From NCBI RefSeq assembly GCF_000382365.1, contig NZ_KB908225.1, positions 13,574 to 77,573 of the forward strand: DNA of 64,000 nt, written 5' to 3'. This document shows positions 11,201-17,789 of the stretch, one piece after another. How positions within the stretch are numbered: position 1 is the stretch's first letter; each line of letters starts with the position of its first letter. The translations under genes were made by a program, and so were the position numbers. Below the pieces are notes generated by a model, which ran no database searches, was not told where the DNA came from, and saw only the letters and a list, made by a program, of their open reading frames with translations. The DNA comes from Pannonibacter phragmitetus DSM 14782 (lineage in GTDB: Bacteria; Pseudomonadota; Alphaproteobacteria; Rhizobiales; Stappiaceae).

Positions 11201-12765
11201 CTGCCCGCCTCCAGCTTGCCCGCATGGTCCAGGGCAGCGGCGCTGAGGCCGAGTGCCCCGCCCTGCGCAAGGATCAGGCTTCCGCCCGAGGAAGCGAGCG
11301 CGCCGGACAGGGCGATGGAGGCATTGCCAACCGCGCCTGCCGTGCCTGCATGGGTCCAGTTTCCGGCCGAGAGGATCAACGGGCCACTGCGCGCCAGAAG
11401 CAGGCTGTCCGTGCTGGTCGTGAGAGCATTGCGGCCCGCGCCGGGCTGGCCGCCGCCAAGGGCGATCGAGAGGCTGCCGCCGGTGATCTTGCCGCCTGAG
11501 GCAAGGCTGCCGCCGCCGGTGAGCGTGAGGGCTTCGCCTGCCGACAGGGTCTGCGAGGCCGCCACATCCACATTGCCGCCCGCCTCGATGCCGAGATTGC
11601 CCGTGCTCTGGCTGGCGCTGCCATCACCCGCCAGCCCGGCGGCGAGGACATCGCCCTTCAGGCTGACATCGCCGCCGGATTTCAGCGTCACGTCGCGCTG
11701 CGCGCCTGCCACCACATGCTCCAGCACGCGGATCGCGGTTGCGCCCTGCAGGTCCAGCGAGGTGCCCGCGTGGAGATTGCCCTTCACGGTCACATCTGCC
11801 GAGCGGGAGCGGGCCTTGATGGCGCCCTGGGAGACGGTCTTCTGCATCACCAGCTTGCCATCGGCGGTCAGCACCATGCCGCCGCCACCGGCCGACATGT
11901 TCTGCGGCGTGCGCACGCCGACGCCCGCCTCCGTGCCCTCCAGCGCAATGCGACCGGCATACATGCCGCCAAGCGCCGAGGAATCGATGCTGAACTCCGG
12001 CTTTTCGCTGCCGTCATCCGCCTTCACGGCCTTCACCGTGCGGGTGGCGTAGTCCACATCGTTGCGGCCGGTGATGACGCTGACATCCTGCCCGTGCAGC
12101 ACGCCGTTGATGGCAAGGCCCCGGCTGATGATGTCGAAGTAATCCGCCTGCCGCGCATCCAGCCCCATCGCGCCGATGGTCACCATGCCCCGGTCAACGG
12201 AAAGGCCCGTCAGGGCGCCGGTGGCCGGATCAAGCACGGGCGTACCCGTGGTCAGCGTTGCCCGCGGCGTGCCGATGAAGCCGCAGCCGTTGCAGGTGAT
12301 GCCGTTGGGATTGGCGAGGATGTAGTCCGCGCGCGCGCCATGCACTTCCGTCGCCCCCTGCAGCAGGGACGGATTGGTGCTGGTCACCTCGTTGAGGATC
12401 AGCCGTGCTTCGGGGCTGGCGGCCAGATTGGGGTTTGCCACCACCATGCCGCCGAGCTGCGACTGGCCGATGGTGCGCGCGTTGTTCAGGATCAGGCCCT
12501 GTGTGCCGACATTGAAGTCGCTGAACTTGTTGTGCGACAGGCCGGAGCCGTTCGGCGCGGCGATGTTCACCAGCGGCACGCCATTGCCCGCCGTGGTCAC
12601 CTGCGGCAGGTTGGCCGCCGGTGCAGAAGGATCGGCCACGACTGTCTGGGCATAGACCGCATAGGACGTCTGCAGCAGCAGGCTGGTGGCTGTCAGCAGG
12701 GAGACAGAGGCGGAAGCGGCCTTGCGCAGGCGGCGGCTCAAAAGGCTGTTCAGGGAAGAAGACAT
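2209..12765 (-). CDS. cdiA: CdiA/FhaB-like two-partner exoprotein with C-terminal LHH nuclease
   Basis: A 3518-residue secreted filament. Order: cleavable signal (to about residue 39), TPS secretion domain (about 45-290) with the FHA motifs NPNL and NPNGITCNGCGF, a repeat field of about 29 units of about 42 residues (about 440-1680; most carry a Trp/Leu-x-His-Ala-Gly core), a VSGP tandem run (about 2023-2038), a second FHA beta-helix half with DUF-type 'AGxDLxV' repeats, a pretoxin segment (about 3100-3350, FWDLIVSPAHA at about 3190), and a terminal domain containing LHHVGRE (about 3456) and PLH about 25 residues later, the LHH branch of HNH/ENDO VII nucleases. The usual VENN motif was not seen. 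The SD-like GAGGGG lies 8 bases before the ATG. It follows its TpsB gene by 14 bases and precedes a SUKH immunity gene (order BAI). It should be exported, displayed on the cell surface and deliver a nuclease to neighbouring bacteria. Confidence 0.9.
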   Translation of the reverse strand: MSSSLNSLLSRRLRKAASASVSLLTATSLLLQTSYAVYAQTVVADPSAPAANLPQVTTAGNGVPLVNIAAPNGSGLSHNKFSDFNVGTQGLILNNARTIGQSQLGGMVVANPNLAASPEARLILNEVTSTNPSLLQGATEVHGARADYILANPNGITCNGCGFIGTPRATLTTGTPVLDPATGALTGLSVDRGMVTIGAMGLDARQADYFDIISRGLAINGVLHGQDVSVITGRNDVDYATRTVKAVKADDGSEKPEFSIDSSALGGMYAGRIALEGTEAGVGVRTPQNMSAGGGGMVLTADGKLVMQKTVSQGAIKARSRSADVTVKGNLHAGTSLDLQGATAIRVLEHVVAGAQRDVTLKSGGDVSLKGDVLAAGLAGDGSASQSTGNLGIEAGGNVDVAASQTLSAGEALTLTGGGSLASGGKITGGSLSIALGGGQPGAGRNALTTSTDSLLLARSGPLILSAGNWTHAGTAGAVGNASIALSGALASSGGSLILAQGGALGLSAAALDHAGKLEAGSSLTLTLAGDLAARSGSLMAAHSGSMVVNAANWTHGGEATASGALTAGLSGALNTQADSLILAQGGNLTLNAASWSHAGQAAASGTIRAVLSGGLETHAASLVQAQTGALDLRAASWQHAGEASAHTALTAAIGGAVLTNAGSLILAGPGGLMLNAGNLAHAGKAGAAGTVAVTLAGDASLASGGRLIANSGSLTLDAANLAHAGELAAGSALALRLRGALDSAAGSVILADGGSLQLEATRWTHAGEASAGGRVTAVIGGAVETLAASLILAEGGDLDLTAGTLTHGGQAGAAGSIAVALAGDGAVLSGARLIASGGSLRVDAAGLAHAGELVGQKDLSLRLSGALSSSAGSVLLARQGALRLEATRWTHAGQAGAGGRVTAVIGGAVETAEASLILAEGGDLDLTAGSLIHGGEAGAAGDVAVTLSGDGTVLSSGRLIASGGSLTVDAAHLGNAGELVGQKDLRLRLRGALNSSAGSVLLARQGGLTLEATRWTHAGQAGAGGRVTAVIGGAVETTGASLILAEGGDLDLTAGSLTHGGQAGAASDVAVTLSGDGTVLSGARLIASSDSLTFEAANLVHAGELAGPEGVSLRLRGALDSAAGSIILAKRGNLLLEAARWSHAGQAGAGGRVSADVGGAIETTTGSLILAEGGDLTLQGSGLTHGGQAGAAGHVAVTLSGAMRTLTGSLLAAEAGDLDLAAGAWTHNGQATASGSLTARLSGALATQQGSVILASGGRLDLAAESWGHAGQAGAASGLKAVFSADVDTGAGSLIHTGSGSFDLSAANWRHAAEVNASGGISADLSGSLTTASGSVLSAASGNIDLNAVGWTHRGAAGAGGNIVAVLTAGLVTLAGSLVSAQAGDLSVTAASWSHAAEAGATGSITASLTGTMDTSAASLISAQSGALNLSASSLTHFGRAAGGTDLRLVLAGGLTAAGGSLLLARNGTLDVSAGSWVNYGQAGAGGSLAIRLTEDLYTDTASLLVAQGGGLTLTARNWTHAGEAAAFGSFSANLSGTLSTLSGGTVTAHAGDLLLSADVWSHAGAVSAGRNATLSAGGQLVTQAGSSVAVRSGLLTLNAGTWFHTGELKLAAGLDATVAGAFTTTAGSLMASQDGTLGVKAAVIHHDGRISSGGNISLEALWELRNTQTSMLTTSGGDIRLAGGSLVHLGGLGAVRNALLRVTGDTYNEGILAAQGDLDLSLGGNFLNTGTMLAAENLTIGGLAAGQAAGSVVNELGHIEAISGGMSIRAGSVINRGTAPSVTTTETVSTESIDKGRYNSFYFIEVVTTKRITEVFASAGAPAQMLAGGNLFISAGSILNEYSTISASGNIRMEGGSLINKGRELVEQLIVTTIRDVYKRKPWKYRYSDDLGTTASSATIGSVPAIIAAGGSFSGSFTGQVDNVSIRQNAGQVGQSSGAGVPSGSSTDFLMPGQLPGSSLGSAGTVSGVAGSGGGVNASGTLAGSLAGSGGVSGSVSAGGIAGSVSASGQLPAGASGSASAPVSGPVSGPVSGPVSGSSVRPATSATTGLPLPVLVLPVSALTIVSENPQAKFLFETRPEFVDLSRFYASDRFLNSLPAFNPDITQKRLGDAYVETNFIREQLLRQTGKRALAGTYTDYDTVKLLYDNALTMQGALQLTPGVALTPEQIAALTVDVVWLEEAVVNGQKVLVPRLYLAPGNRPDVQLAGARITGSGVSLEAGSLTNSGSMIASNGMTLRTGGDLVNFGGTLSAATMDLTAGGTLANLSGQITGGSIRLTGQDIRNETLARTVDVFSGTMQTNQQRATITASGPLSLNAVRDLTSMGGTLSSGGDMRLSAGRDVKLETLKTETSFRIGGGRSSTLVDITSHQGSLLDAGGNLTVTAGRDLSVLGSTLAATGDTRLAAGGDVTIASAENRHRTEQTAKRHHSVKDHGQTVGSLVDTGGSLKITSGGDTAITASSLLAGEDLAVAAAGNLSIEGANSIQRESYASKSSGFLRKKESRGNSSEDVYTGSMLLAGGDVSLRSGQDLTVTGSTIIGAGDVALSGDSVTLTTGQAAFDSYTFEKKSGLFAGRSPGGSGFSAGYRRTKEESSTSGVTNIMSAISAGQNLTVTAAKDINATGTALMAGEDLTLAAGGDVNLLAATDSFAASHHRSDLFIGATVSAASPLIDAGNKIVSGVQTVGSGKGNLGYKALSAASGGLKILDAVNALDGMFGKETVSGQDEKQWKGGTIASLTLGVGASSSKSSSSQSGEAARVTTLSAGNDLIISAGRDIVSQGAQIDAGNDALIAAGRDIELKSAVNTTSMDTSSSSRSAGVSVTVGVGMKGESVSVGASVSAQNGTSSSAQTAHTNTNITVSGHADISAGRDIALKGALVDARSAEVEAGRDLTVESQLDAGTGSSASKGMNAGVSYNFTTGQFGANAGVNAAQGSQSRAWVETPSGIVTDRDLTVTVGGHTQVTGGVIGSRSGELALETETLGTQDLILHETNRHVSGGVNVSVGVSEKGDVSPGGSLEGAYANAEREGIAKATIGHGTIVVRDGDGNGVTAAKLRAEADAAEASGDPATAAALRKQADAEEASDKAATDTQLASLNRDLDTVIEVTRETEEGFDLYVSDTSVRAAVDAIEVVGNALGEAFAQVGEALSRSGELTPEELETAKKVAAAIKEGRFDLQALVNCSGKQGFNFWDLIVSPAHASSGCALVDKDGVKIADLTAREREACVQILAAIIEKYADKHLGESDGTAELPASIRTIAASLRALLPDEDAIQFLNAMGMASGYMRDLALRHIVESYDPQAYKDIQQAFQELGQLGELSDEAVALAIDAIASKHGFNEADRKDLKLVAGSAAAVLIGLGGRRYTGKAVHNKAPDVTNTGSGRFSSIQPRNANEAQFLANAEATFGNSTTWGGVTRHRNELIIQRSDIELSPQNINLMKNGQAPFVRGADGQWERIQLHHVGRETGKLIEVTRSQNRYDSATGGPLHIPGPGGPVRQSGYSETYWKQRYQDFVNSGLGTP
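6652..6697 (-). repeat. 12-base tandem repeat coding SGPV units in cdiA
   Basis: About four near-perfect tandem copies of a 12-base unit (plus strand gagacagggcca) encode consecutive Val-Ser-Gly-Pro units in a Gly/Ser/Ala-rich linker of the exoprotein. Because 12 is a multiple of three, copy-number change would lengthen or shorten the linker without breaking the frame. Confidence 0.75.
9290..10550 (-). repeat. 378-base higher-order repeats inside cdiA
   Basis: The anchor catg(g)gtcca recurs at 9333, 9711, 10089 and 10467, spaced exactly 378 bases apart. The 126-residue unit is three consecutive 42-residue filament repeats: one with a WTHAGQAG core, one with LTHGGQAG and one with LAHAGEL. The copies are close to identical over long stretches, so they reflect recent tandem duplication within the older 42-residue repeat field. 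Confidence 0.85.
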
Positions 12766-12779
12766 GCTCTGGGCCCCTC

Positions 12780-14540
12780 TTAGAAATTGCTGAGTGTCAG
12801 CCCGGCGCGCAGGCGCAGCACGGGCTCTCTGGTGAAGGAACGCGGGGCCTGAAGCGCCCGCTCGTAGGAGATTTCGCCGAAGACGATGCCGCCCTGCAGA
12901 CGCGCGCCAACGGCAGCGCCCAGCACATGCTCCTGCCCCTCGACGGCGCCCGGCCCCGGCAGTTGCCAGCCGCTGTCGAGCCCGGCAAAGAGGCTGAGCT
13001 GACCGGCGTATTTCGCCAGGTCTGCGGGGATCAGCGGCGGCGTCACCGACAGTTCGTTGCGGCTGTAAAGCCCGTTGACCGCCGACAGGGATTGCCCGTC
13101 AAAGCCGCGCACGGTGGAGCTGCCGCCAAGGCTCAGCTGTTCGGAACTCCACAGCAGATCCGGGCTGTGCTGCGCGGCAAGGCGGGTGCTGGCCACCACC
13201 TGCACACCGCCGATCTGCCAGCCGCGCAGGAAGCTGATTTCGCCGTCGCTCTTGAGGAACTGCGCCCTTGGCGCGCCCGTCTCTGCCAGCCTGTCCTTCG
13301 CCGCGCCGAACCAGGTCGTGCCCTGATCAAGCCCGGCCTGCAGTGTCAGGCTGCCGCCCAGCATCTGGCGGGTGTGCGAGACCTCGCCGCGCAGCACGCT
13401 GAGAATGCGGCTGGAGGTGCCGAGCTTCGTGTCTTCCAGATAGTTCCTTGCATCCTTCACCGAGACGCTGACACGGGCATGGGTCTTGCTCACCTGATCG
13501 CGCCACAGCAGCCGCTCGATCTCGCCCTTGTGCGTCCAGTTGGTGCCGGAGGTGCGGAAGCTCTGCAGCTGGCCCTCAACTTCCGAGGAATACTGAAAGA
13601 AGGAGGACGACCAGCGCCAGGTCCAGAAGCCGCGCGGCACGGCAAGCTGCAGCGAGGTGCTTTCGCTGGCCTTCGGCTCGCCGAGGGACGGATCACTGCG
13701 CTTGTGCACCAGCGACAGGGTTTCGAACTGGCCGAACAGGTCCTCGACGGTGAAGGAGCCTTCAAACTGCACGTCGCCCGTGCTTTCCGAACCGGAATTG
13801 TCCACGGCAACGCTCGCCCGCCAGGGCCGCTTGGCGGTGATCTCCACCACGACGATGCTGAAACCTGCCTCCGCGCCGGGCTTGAGGCTGATCTTGGCGT
13901 CTTTCGAGGACAGGCCGTTGATCTGGTCGAGCCCCTGCTCGATGGTGCGGATGTTGAGGATCTGGCCGGTGACGCCGGGCAGAGCGCCATGGCCGCGCTG
14001 GCGCAATTCGCCGTTCTGGTGGATCTCCACCGTCTCGACCCGCCCTTCCAGCACCTCGATGCGCAGCTCGCCGGTGGAAAGATCCTGCTCCGGCAGATAC
14101 GCGCGCGAGGTGACAAAACCGGCGTCGACATAAAGATTGGTCGCGTCGCGGACGATGGCGGAAATCTGCGCGATGCCGAGACAATCACGGTCCGGCACGA
14201 GCTTTTGCAGCCGCCCAGGCTCAAAGACGCTGGCCTTGCTGAAGATGACCCGCTTCACCGGAATGCAGGTGCCGCCTTCGGGCGCTATGCCGCCCTCCTC
14301 GCGCGGCGCCACCGGCCCACCCTGCGGCGGGGCCACCTGCCGGAACAGCCGCTCCTGCTGATCGAGAAAATCCTGCTGCCGCCGCTGCAGATCCTCGCTC
14401 TGCCGCAAGGCCTCGGCGGGCACGCCCTGCGCAGACACCTCGCTGCCACCCGCAGCCGCAGCCAGCATCAGGGCAAGACCCGCGCACACCAGCAGGCGGG
14501 AGAGGCCACGAGGGGCACTCACAGAGCAAAAAGGAGCCAT
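12780..14540 (-). CDS. cdiB: TpsB outer-membrane transporter (CdiB/FhaC/ShlB family)
   Basis: About 586 residues. Outer-membrane Omp85-type transporter that secretes the partner exoprotein. Visible are a signal peptide (APRGLSRLLVCAGLALMLAA, about 10-29), a Gln/Arg-rich helix (RQSEDLQRRQQDFLDQQERL, the plug helix H1), a ShlB-type POTRA segment beginning CIPVKRVIF, and a C-terminal 16-strand beta-barrel region containing SLGGSSTVRGFDGQSL, the conserved loop 6 VRGF/Y motif (here VRGFDG), and a terminal aromatic residue (TLSNF). I chose the ATG at 14540 because it places the signal peptide at the N-terminus. An in-frame GTG at 14651 would add 37 residues that look non-coding. It lies 14 bases upstream of cdiA, so the two are surely cotranscribed. 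Confidence 0.9.
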   Translation of the reverse strand: MAPFCSVSAPRGLSRLLVCAGLALMLAAAAGGSEVSAQGVPAEALRQSEDLQRRQQDFLDQQERLFRQVAPPQGGPVAPREEGGIAPEGGTCIPVKRVIFSKASVFEPGRLQKLVPDRDCLGIAQISAIVRDATNLYVDAGFVTSRAYLPEQDLSTGELRIEVLEGRVETVEIHQNGELRQRGHGALPGVTGQILNIRTIEQGLDQINGLSSKDAKISLKPGAEAGFSIVVVEITAKRPWRASVAVDNSGSESTGDVQFEGSFTVEDLFGQFETLSLVHKRSDPSLGEPKASESTSLQLAVPRGFWTWRWSSSFFQYSSEVEGQLQSFRTSGTNWTHKGEIERLLWRDQVSKTHARVSVSVKDARNYLEDTKLGTSSRILSVLRGEVSHTRQMLGGSLTLQAGLDQGTTWFGAAKDRLAETGAPRAQFLKSDGEISFLRGWQIGGVQVVASTRLAAQHSPDLLWSSEQLSLGGSSTVRGFDGQSLSAVNGLYSRNELSVTPPLIPADLAKYAGQLSLFAGLDSGWQLPGPGAVEGQEHVLGAAVGARLQGGIVFGEISYERALQAPRSFTREPVLRLRAGLTLSNF

Positions 14541-14861
14541 TCGCTGCGCACGTGTGATCACGCGCACTGCGGACAGGTACGTCTGAAACAAGGCGTCTCT
14601 TCCCTGTGATTTCCACTCAGCGGAAGACACCTGCCCAGGCTTCCGCTGCACGTCATGAGTGTCCGGGTGCCAGTTTCCCGCAACCGGAGCTCAGGCGCCC
14701 TCGTACTTTTGCCAAGCCACCCTGTAAAGCAACCCTGCGATTGTTTTGCGGTTGCATCCAAAGGCGCGGCAAGCTTCGCGCAAGGTCCGGCGCAGCTGAC
14801 GCAGCGTCGTCAAACCGGCTAAACCCGGCGGAAGAACCGGCAGCAGATCCGGAAAGTTTCC
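14541..14861. other. Divergent intergenic region between cdiB and the GGDEF gene
   Basis: About 320 bases separating two divergent genes. It must hold the cdiB promoter on the minus strand and the promoter of the diguanylate cyclase on the plus strand, but I see no convincing sigma-70 hexamers, palindromes or small genes. If translation of cdiB starts at the upstream GTG (14651) the gap is shorter. Confidence 0.5.
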
Positions 14862-15968
14862 ATGCCCGTGATGGAACAGTTTTTAAGCAGTCCCACTTAT
14901 GCTGATCCGGACAGCCTGGAGGGGCAGATGACGATGCAGGACGCGGACAGGCAGAAGGTGCTGGATGGCTATCAGATCCTCGACAGCGGTTATGAGGCCG
15001 GGTTCGACAGGATCACGGAGCTGGCGCGCACGGTTTTCGAGGCGCCGGTTGCCGTCATCTGCTTCATCGACAAGGACCGGCAGTGGTTCAAGTCCCACCC
15101 CGGTTTTGACAAGCGGGAAACCCAGCTGGAACATGCGATCTGCCGCTTCACGGTGCTTTCGGACAAGGCGCTGCTGATCCCTGACGCCCTGGCCGACGAG
15201 CGGACGCGGGACAACCCCTATGTCACCGGCCCGGATCAGTGGCGCGCCTATGCCGGGGCGCCGCTGATTGCCCCCGGCGGTGTGCGGATCGGCACGGTCA
15301 GCATCTTCGACCGCAAGCCCCGTGACTTTACGCCCCGCGACGAGGACATCCTGCAGCAGCTGGCTGCCATCGTCATGCACAATCTGGAACTGCGCCGCGT
15401 GGCCGACAATGACTGGCTGACCGGCGTTCCCGGGCGCGGCGCCTTCGAGCGGCGCAGCCGTGCCCTCCTGTCCGCCGGAAGCGGAAGTGGAAGCGGAGAC
15501 GGAAGCGCAGACGGGCACAGGAATGCGCTGATCGTTTTCGATCTCGATTTCTTCAAACAGCTGAACGACACCTACGGCCATGCGGCCGGCGACGAAGTGC
15601 TGAAAGAAGTCAGCCGCACCTGTCAGGCGGCCCTGCGCGAAAATGATGCCTTCTCGCGGATCGGCGGCGAGGAGTTTTCCGTTCTGCTGCCCGCCACCGC
15701 GCCGGATGTGGCCGGCAAGGTGGCGCGGCGCCTGCAGCAGTGCATTGCCGCCATGCCCCGCGACCGGCTGTCGAAATACCTGCCGGACACCACCAGCATC
15801 ACCGCCAGCTTTGGCGTGACGATGGTGACGGACGGCGAGTTCAGCATCAAGCATGCCCTCAGGCGCGCCGATGCCGCCCTCTATGCGGCCAAGGAACGCG
15901 GGCGCAACTGCGTTGTCTGTTCGTGGGATCTGGCCACGGCTGAGCAGTCTTACCGCAAGTCTCTGTAA
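14862..15968 (+). CDS. GAF-GGDEF diguanylate cyclase
   Basis: A 368-residue cytoplasmic signalling enzyme that should make cyclic-di-GMP from two GTP. The N-terminal GAF domain (about residues 30-175) has the form common to this subfamily (ILDSGYEAGFDRIT, then IDKDRQWFKS, then CRFTVLSD). The GGDEF domain (about 180-360) shows the metal/GTP residues in FDLDFFKQLNDTYGHAAGDE, an intact GGEEF signature at 268-272, and an RxxD inhibitory I-site (REND) five residues ahead of it, so product inhibition is likely. A Gly/Ser-rich insert (SGSGSGDGS) lies just after the GGDEF start. There is no membrane segment. Given the neighbours, regulation of surface or biofilm behaviour is a reasonable but unproven role. 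The start is supported by GGAAAG five bases upstream. Confidence 0.9.
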   Translation: MPVMEQFLSSPTYADPDSLEGQMTMQDADRQKVLDGYQILDSGYEAGFDRITELARTVFEAPVAVICFIDKDRQWFKSHPGFDKRETQLEHAICRFTVLSDKALLIPDALADERTRDNPYVTGPDQWRAYAGAPLIAPGGVRIGTVSIFDRKPRDFTPRDEDILQQLAAIVMHNLELRRVADNDWLTGVPGRGAFERRSRALLSAGSGSGSGDGSADGHRNALIVFDLDFFKQLNDTYGHAAGDEVLKEVSRTCQAALRENDAFSRIGGEEFSVLLPATAPDVAGKVARRLQQCIAAMPRDRLSKYLPDTTSITASFGVTMVTDGEFSIKHALRRADAALYAAKERGRNCVVCSWDLATAEQSYRKSL

Positions 15969-16065
15969 CCTCCCCGGCTTGACCGGGCGGCAACCGTTCC
16001 GGCGTTGTCAGGCCTGTATTCAAAGGCAATACTGCTGCCACAGTGAATCATGCGTGAGGGCATGC

Positions 16066-17682
16066 GTGGCAAAGTTTCAGATCTTTCCGCCAACTGACGC
16101 AGACTATCCGCTCACGGTCATCTGGGTGGAGGATCGCAAGGACCACTACGTCAGGAAAGAGGAGGTCATCGCGGTTCTGAATTCAGCATCAGGCTGGATC
16201 AATATTTCGGCACCCTTTCCCGGCATCATCGACGCTGCGGAAGTGGCACGGGGAGACCGGCTGAAGGAGCGCAAGGCCCTGCTGGTGCTGCGCCAGGAAG
16301 CGGTCACGACCGTGCACACGCCGGGCGAAGCGGCGCCCTTAAGGGAAGAACAGGAGGCTGACCAGCCCCCCGCCGCAGCGCCCCAAAAGCCCGAACCCGA
16401 AAAGAAAAAGGCCGCGCCGGACCCGGCCGCCAAAGCCGCCAAAGTGTCACAGAAGCGGCGCCTCGGGTTTGGCGATCTGGCACTGCTCGGCTCATTCGCC
16501 CTTGTTGGCTGGGTCGTCTATGATCATGTGAACAGCCCCTATTCCGGCCCGCTCAGCGAGGAGGCGATGGCCGCCGTTGACCTCAATCCGCAAGACCTTG
16601 CCCCCCGCGAGGAATGGGGAGCCGCGTTTCCGGGACAGGGCATGATCGTGCTGCAGGACAGGATAGCGGCCATCTTTGGTGCCGAAGAGCGGGATTACAG
16701 CTGCGGGGCAGCCATGATCGCGGACAATTTTGCCGCCTTCGACGCCAGCTGTTTCAGCAAGGCCACGATTGAAGAGACCGGCAGCGGCGGCAGGGCGGTG
16801 GCAGACTTCCTGTTCCGTACGGCCCGGGATGGCCAGATCATCGAGCGCCGTTTCGCCGTCAGGGCCTTCCACTACTGGGGCTTCGGTTCTGAGGCCAACA
16901 CCGTGGCCTTGGCGGAACTTGAGCCCCCGCCAGGTGGAGATGCCAGCGCCCGGACCGGCCTGTCCGGCTATCTCACCATCAGCACCAGTGAGCCCCCCGC
17001 CTTTGTCGAGCAGACGATGCCGCTTCAGGATCTCGCCTATCCTCAGGAGGTGAAAGGCCTGCGCTACTGGAGCAGTGAAGGCCCCAGCTTCGAGAAGGAC
17101 AAGCTTCTCGCGGTGCCACTGATTTTTGCAGGCATTTCCCCAATGACGGCCGGCGCACAGGCCGGGCAGACCGGCCTTCTGCGGGTGCACGGCAAGGACG
17201 GGAAGATGCGGTTTGCCGGATTTGCACGATACCGCAGGGAAGTGCGCCCGCCGAAGAATGCGGAGGAAGAAAACCAGCACATCTTCACGGTTTCGGGGCG
17301 CTTTTTCAGTGATGCCGATTATGCCCGCATGGACGCCGTCCGGAAGGGTTCATTGGCACCGGGCGCAACCCGCTTTCGTCTGGACAGCGACAGACAGGCA
17401 GTGGGGGCCCCCATCACGCTCACCAACACATGCCCGCATCCTGTCACTTTCAACTTCATCAATATGGCAAAGGACAAAATAAACTACATTGATGTAGATG
17501 CTTGGGAAAATCTGTCCCTGTCGCCGCTGAACCTGGGCCCGGAAGTCTATTACAGCGTGGACACAGGCTCCCCCACGGCGCCGGATGCGAAGGCCATCGC
17601 GTTCAATGGCACCACCTATCACATGCAGCCGGTCAATCTGGACGGGGTCCGCCTCGGCCTGATCGCCCGGGACTGCCGCTGA
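16066..17682 (+). CDS. Membrane-anchored protein with lipoyl-like domain and degenerate trypsin-like domain
   Basis: About 539 residues. I chose the GTG at 16066 (AKFQIFPPTDADYPL follows) because GTGAGGG sits just upstream and coding character begins there. Order: a short biotinyl/lipoyl-like hammerhead (SASGWINISAPFPGIIDAAEV, about residues 40-75), a Pro/Ala/Lys-rich linker (about 90-130), one transmembrane segment (LALLGSFALVGWVVY, about 140-155), then a large periplasmic domain. The latter looks like a trypsin-fold protease that has lost its triad: YSCGAAMIADNFAAFDASCF resembles the 'CGG.LI....vlTAAHC' element with the His replaced, and NTVALAEL resembles the 'NDIALL.L' element with the Asp replaced; no GDSGG is present. 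Function unknown; possibly a binding or inhibitor module. The family assignment is inference. Confidence 0.6.
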   Translation: MAKFQIFPPTDADYPLTVIWVEDRKDHYVRKEEVIAVLNSASGWINISAPFPGIIDAAEVARGDRLKERKALLVLRQEAVTTVHTPGEAAPLREEQEADQPPAAAPQKPEPEKKKAAPDPAAKAAKVSQKRRLGFGDLALLGSFALVGWVVYDHVNSPYSGPLSEEAMAAVDLNPQDLAPREEWGAAFPGQGMIVLQDRIAAIFGAEERDYSCGAAMIADNFAAFDASCFSKATIEETGSGGRAVADFLFRTARDGQIIERRFAVRAFHYWGFGSEANTVALAELEPPPGGDASARTGLSGYLTISTSEPPAFVEQTMPLQDLAYPQEVKGLRYWSSEGPSFEKDKLLAVPLIFAGISPMTAGAQAGQTGLLRVHGKDGKMRFAGFARYRREVRPPKNAEEENQHIFTVSGRFFSDADYARMDAVRKGSLAPGATRFRLDSDRQAVGAPITLTNTCPHPVTFNFINMAKDKINYIDVDAWENLSLSPLNLGPEVYYSVDTGSPTAPDAKAIAFNGTTYHMQPVNLDGVRLGLIARDCR

Positions 17683-17733
17683 ACTGCCTGAGCCCCGGAC
17701 ATTGTGAAGGGATTTTCCGTTGCCTCTCACGCA

Positions 17734-17764
17734 AACTCCCGGCAGGCCTCACCAGCCGGGAGTT
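17734..17764. terminator. Hairpin between convergent genes
   Basis: Perfect 10-bp stem AACTCCCGGC / GCCGGGAGTT with an 11-base loop, lying between the convergent ends of the membrane protein gene and the TonB receptor gene. There is no strong T-run on either side, so it is a plausible but not certain bidirectional terminator. Confidence 0.55.
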
Positions 17765-17789
17765 CAATCAAGCGCACCGCAACTTGCCG

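Noticed and set aside
15853-16065. Extending the pseudoprotease-like gene upstream to 15853
   Set aside because: The extra 71 codons overlap the diguanylate cyclase in another frame and read as random; the GTG at 16066 with a ribosome site fits better.
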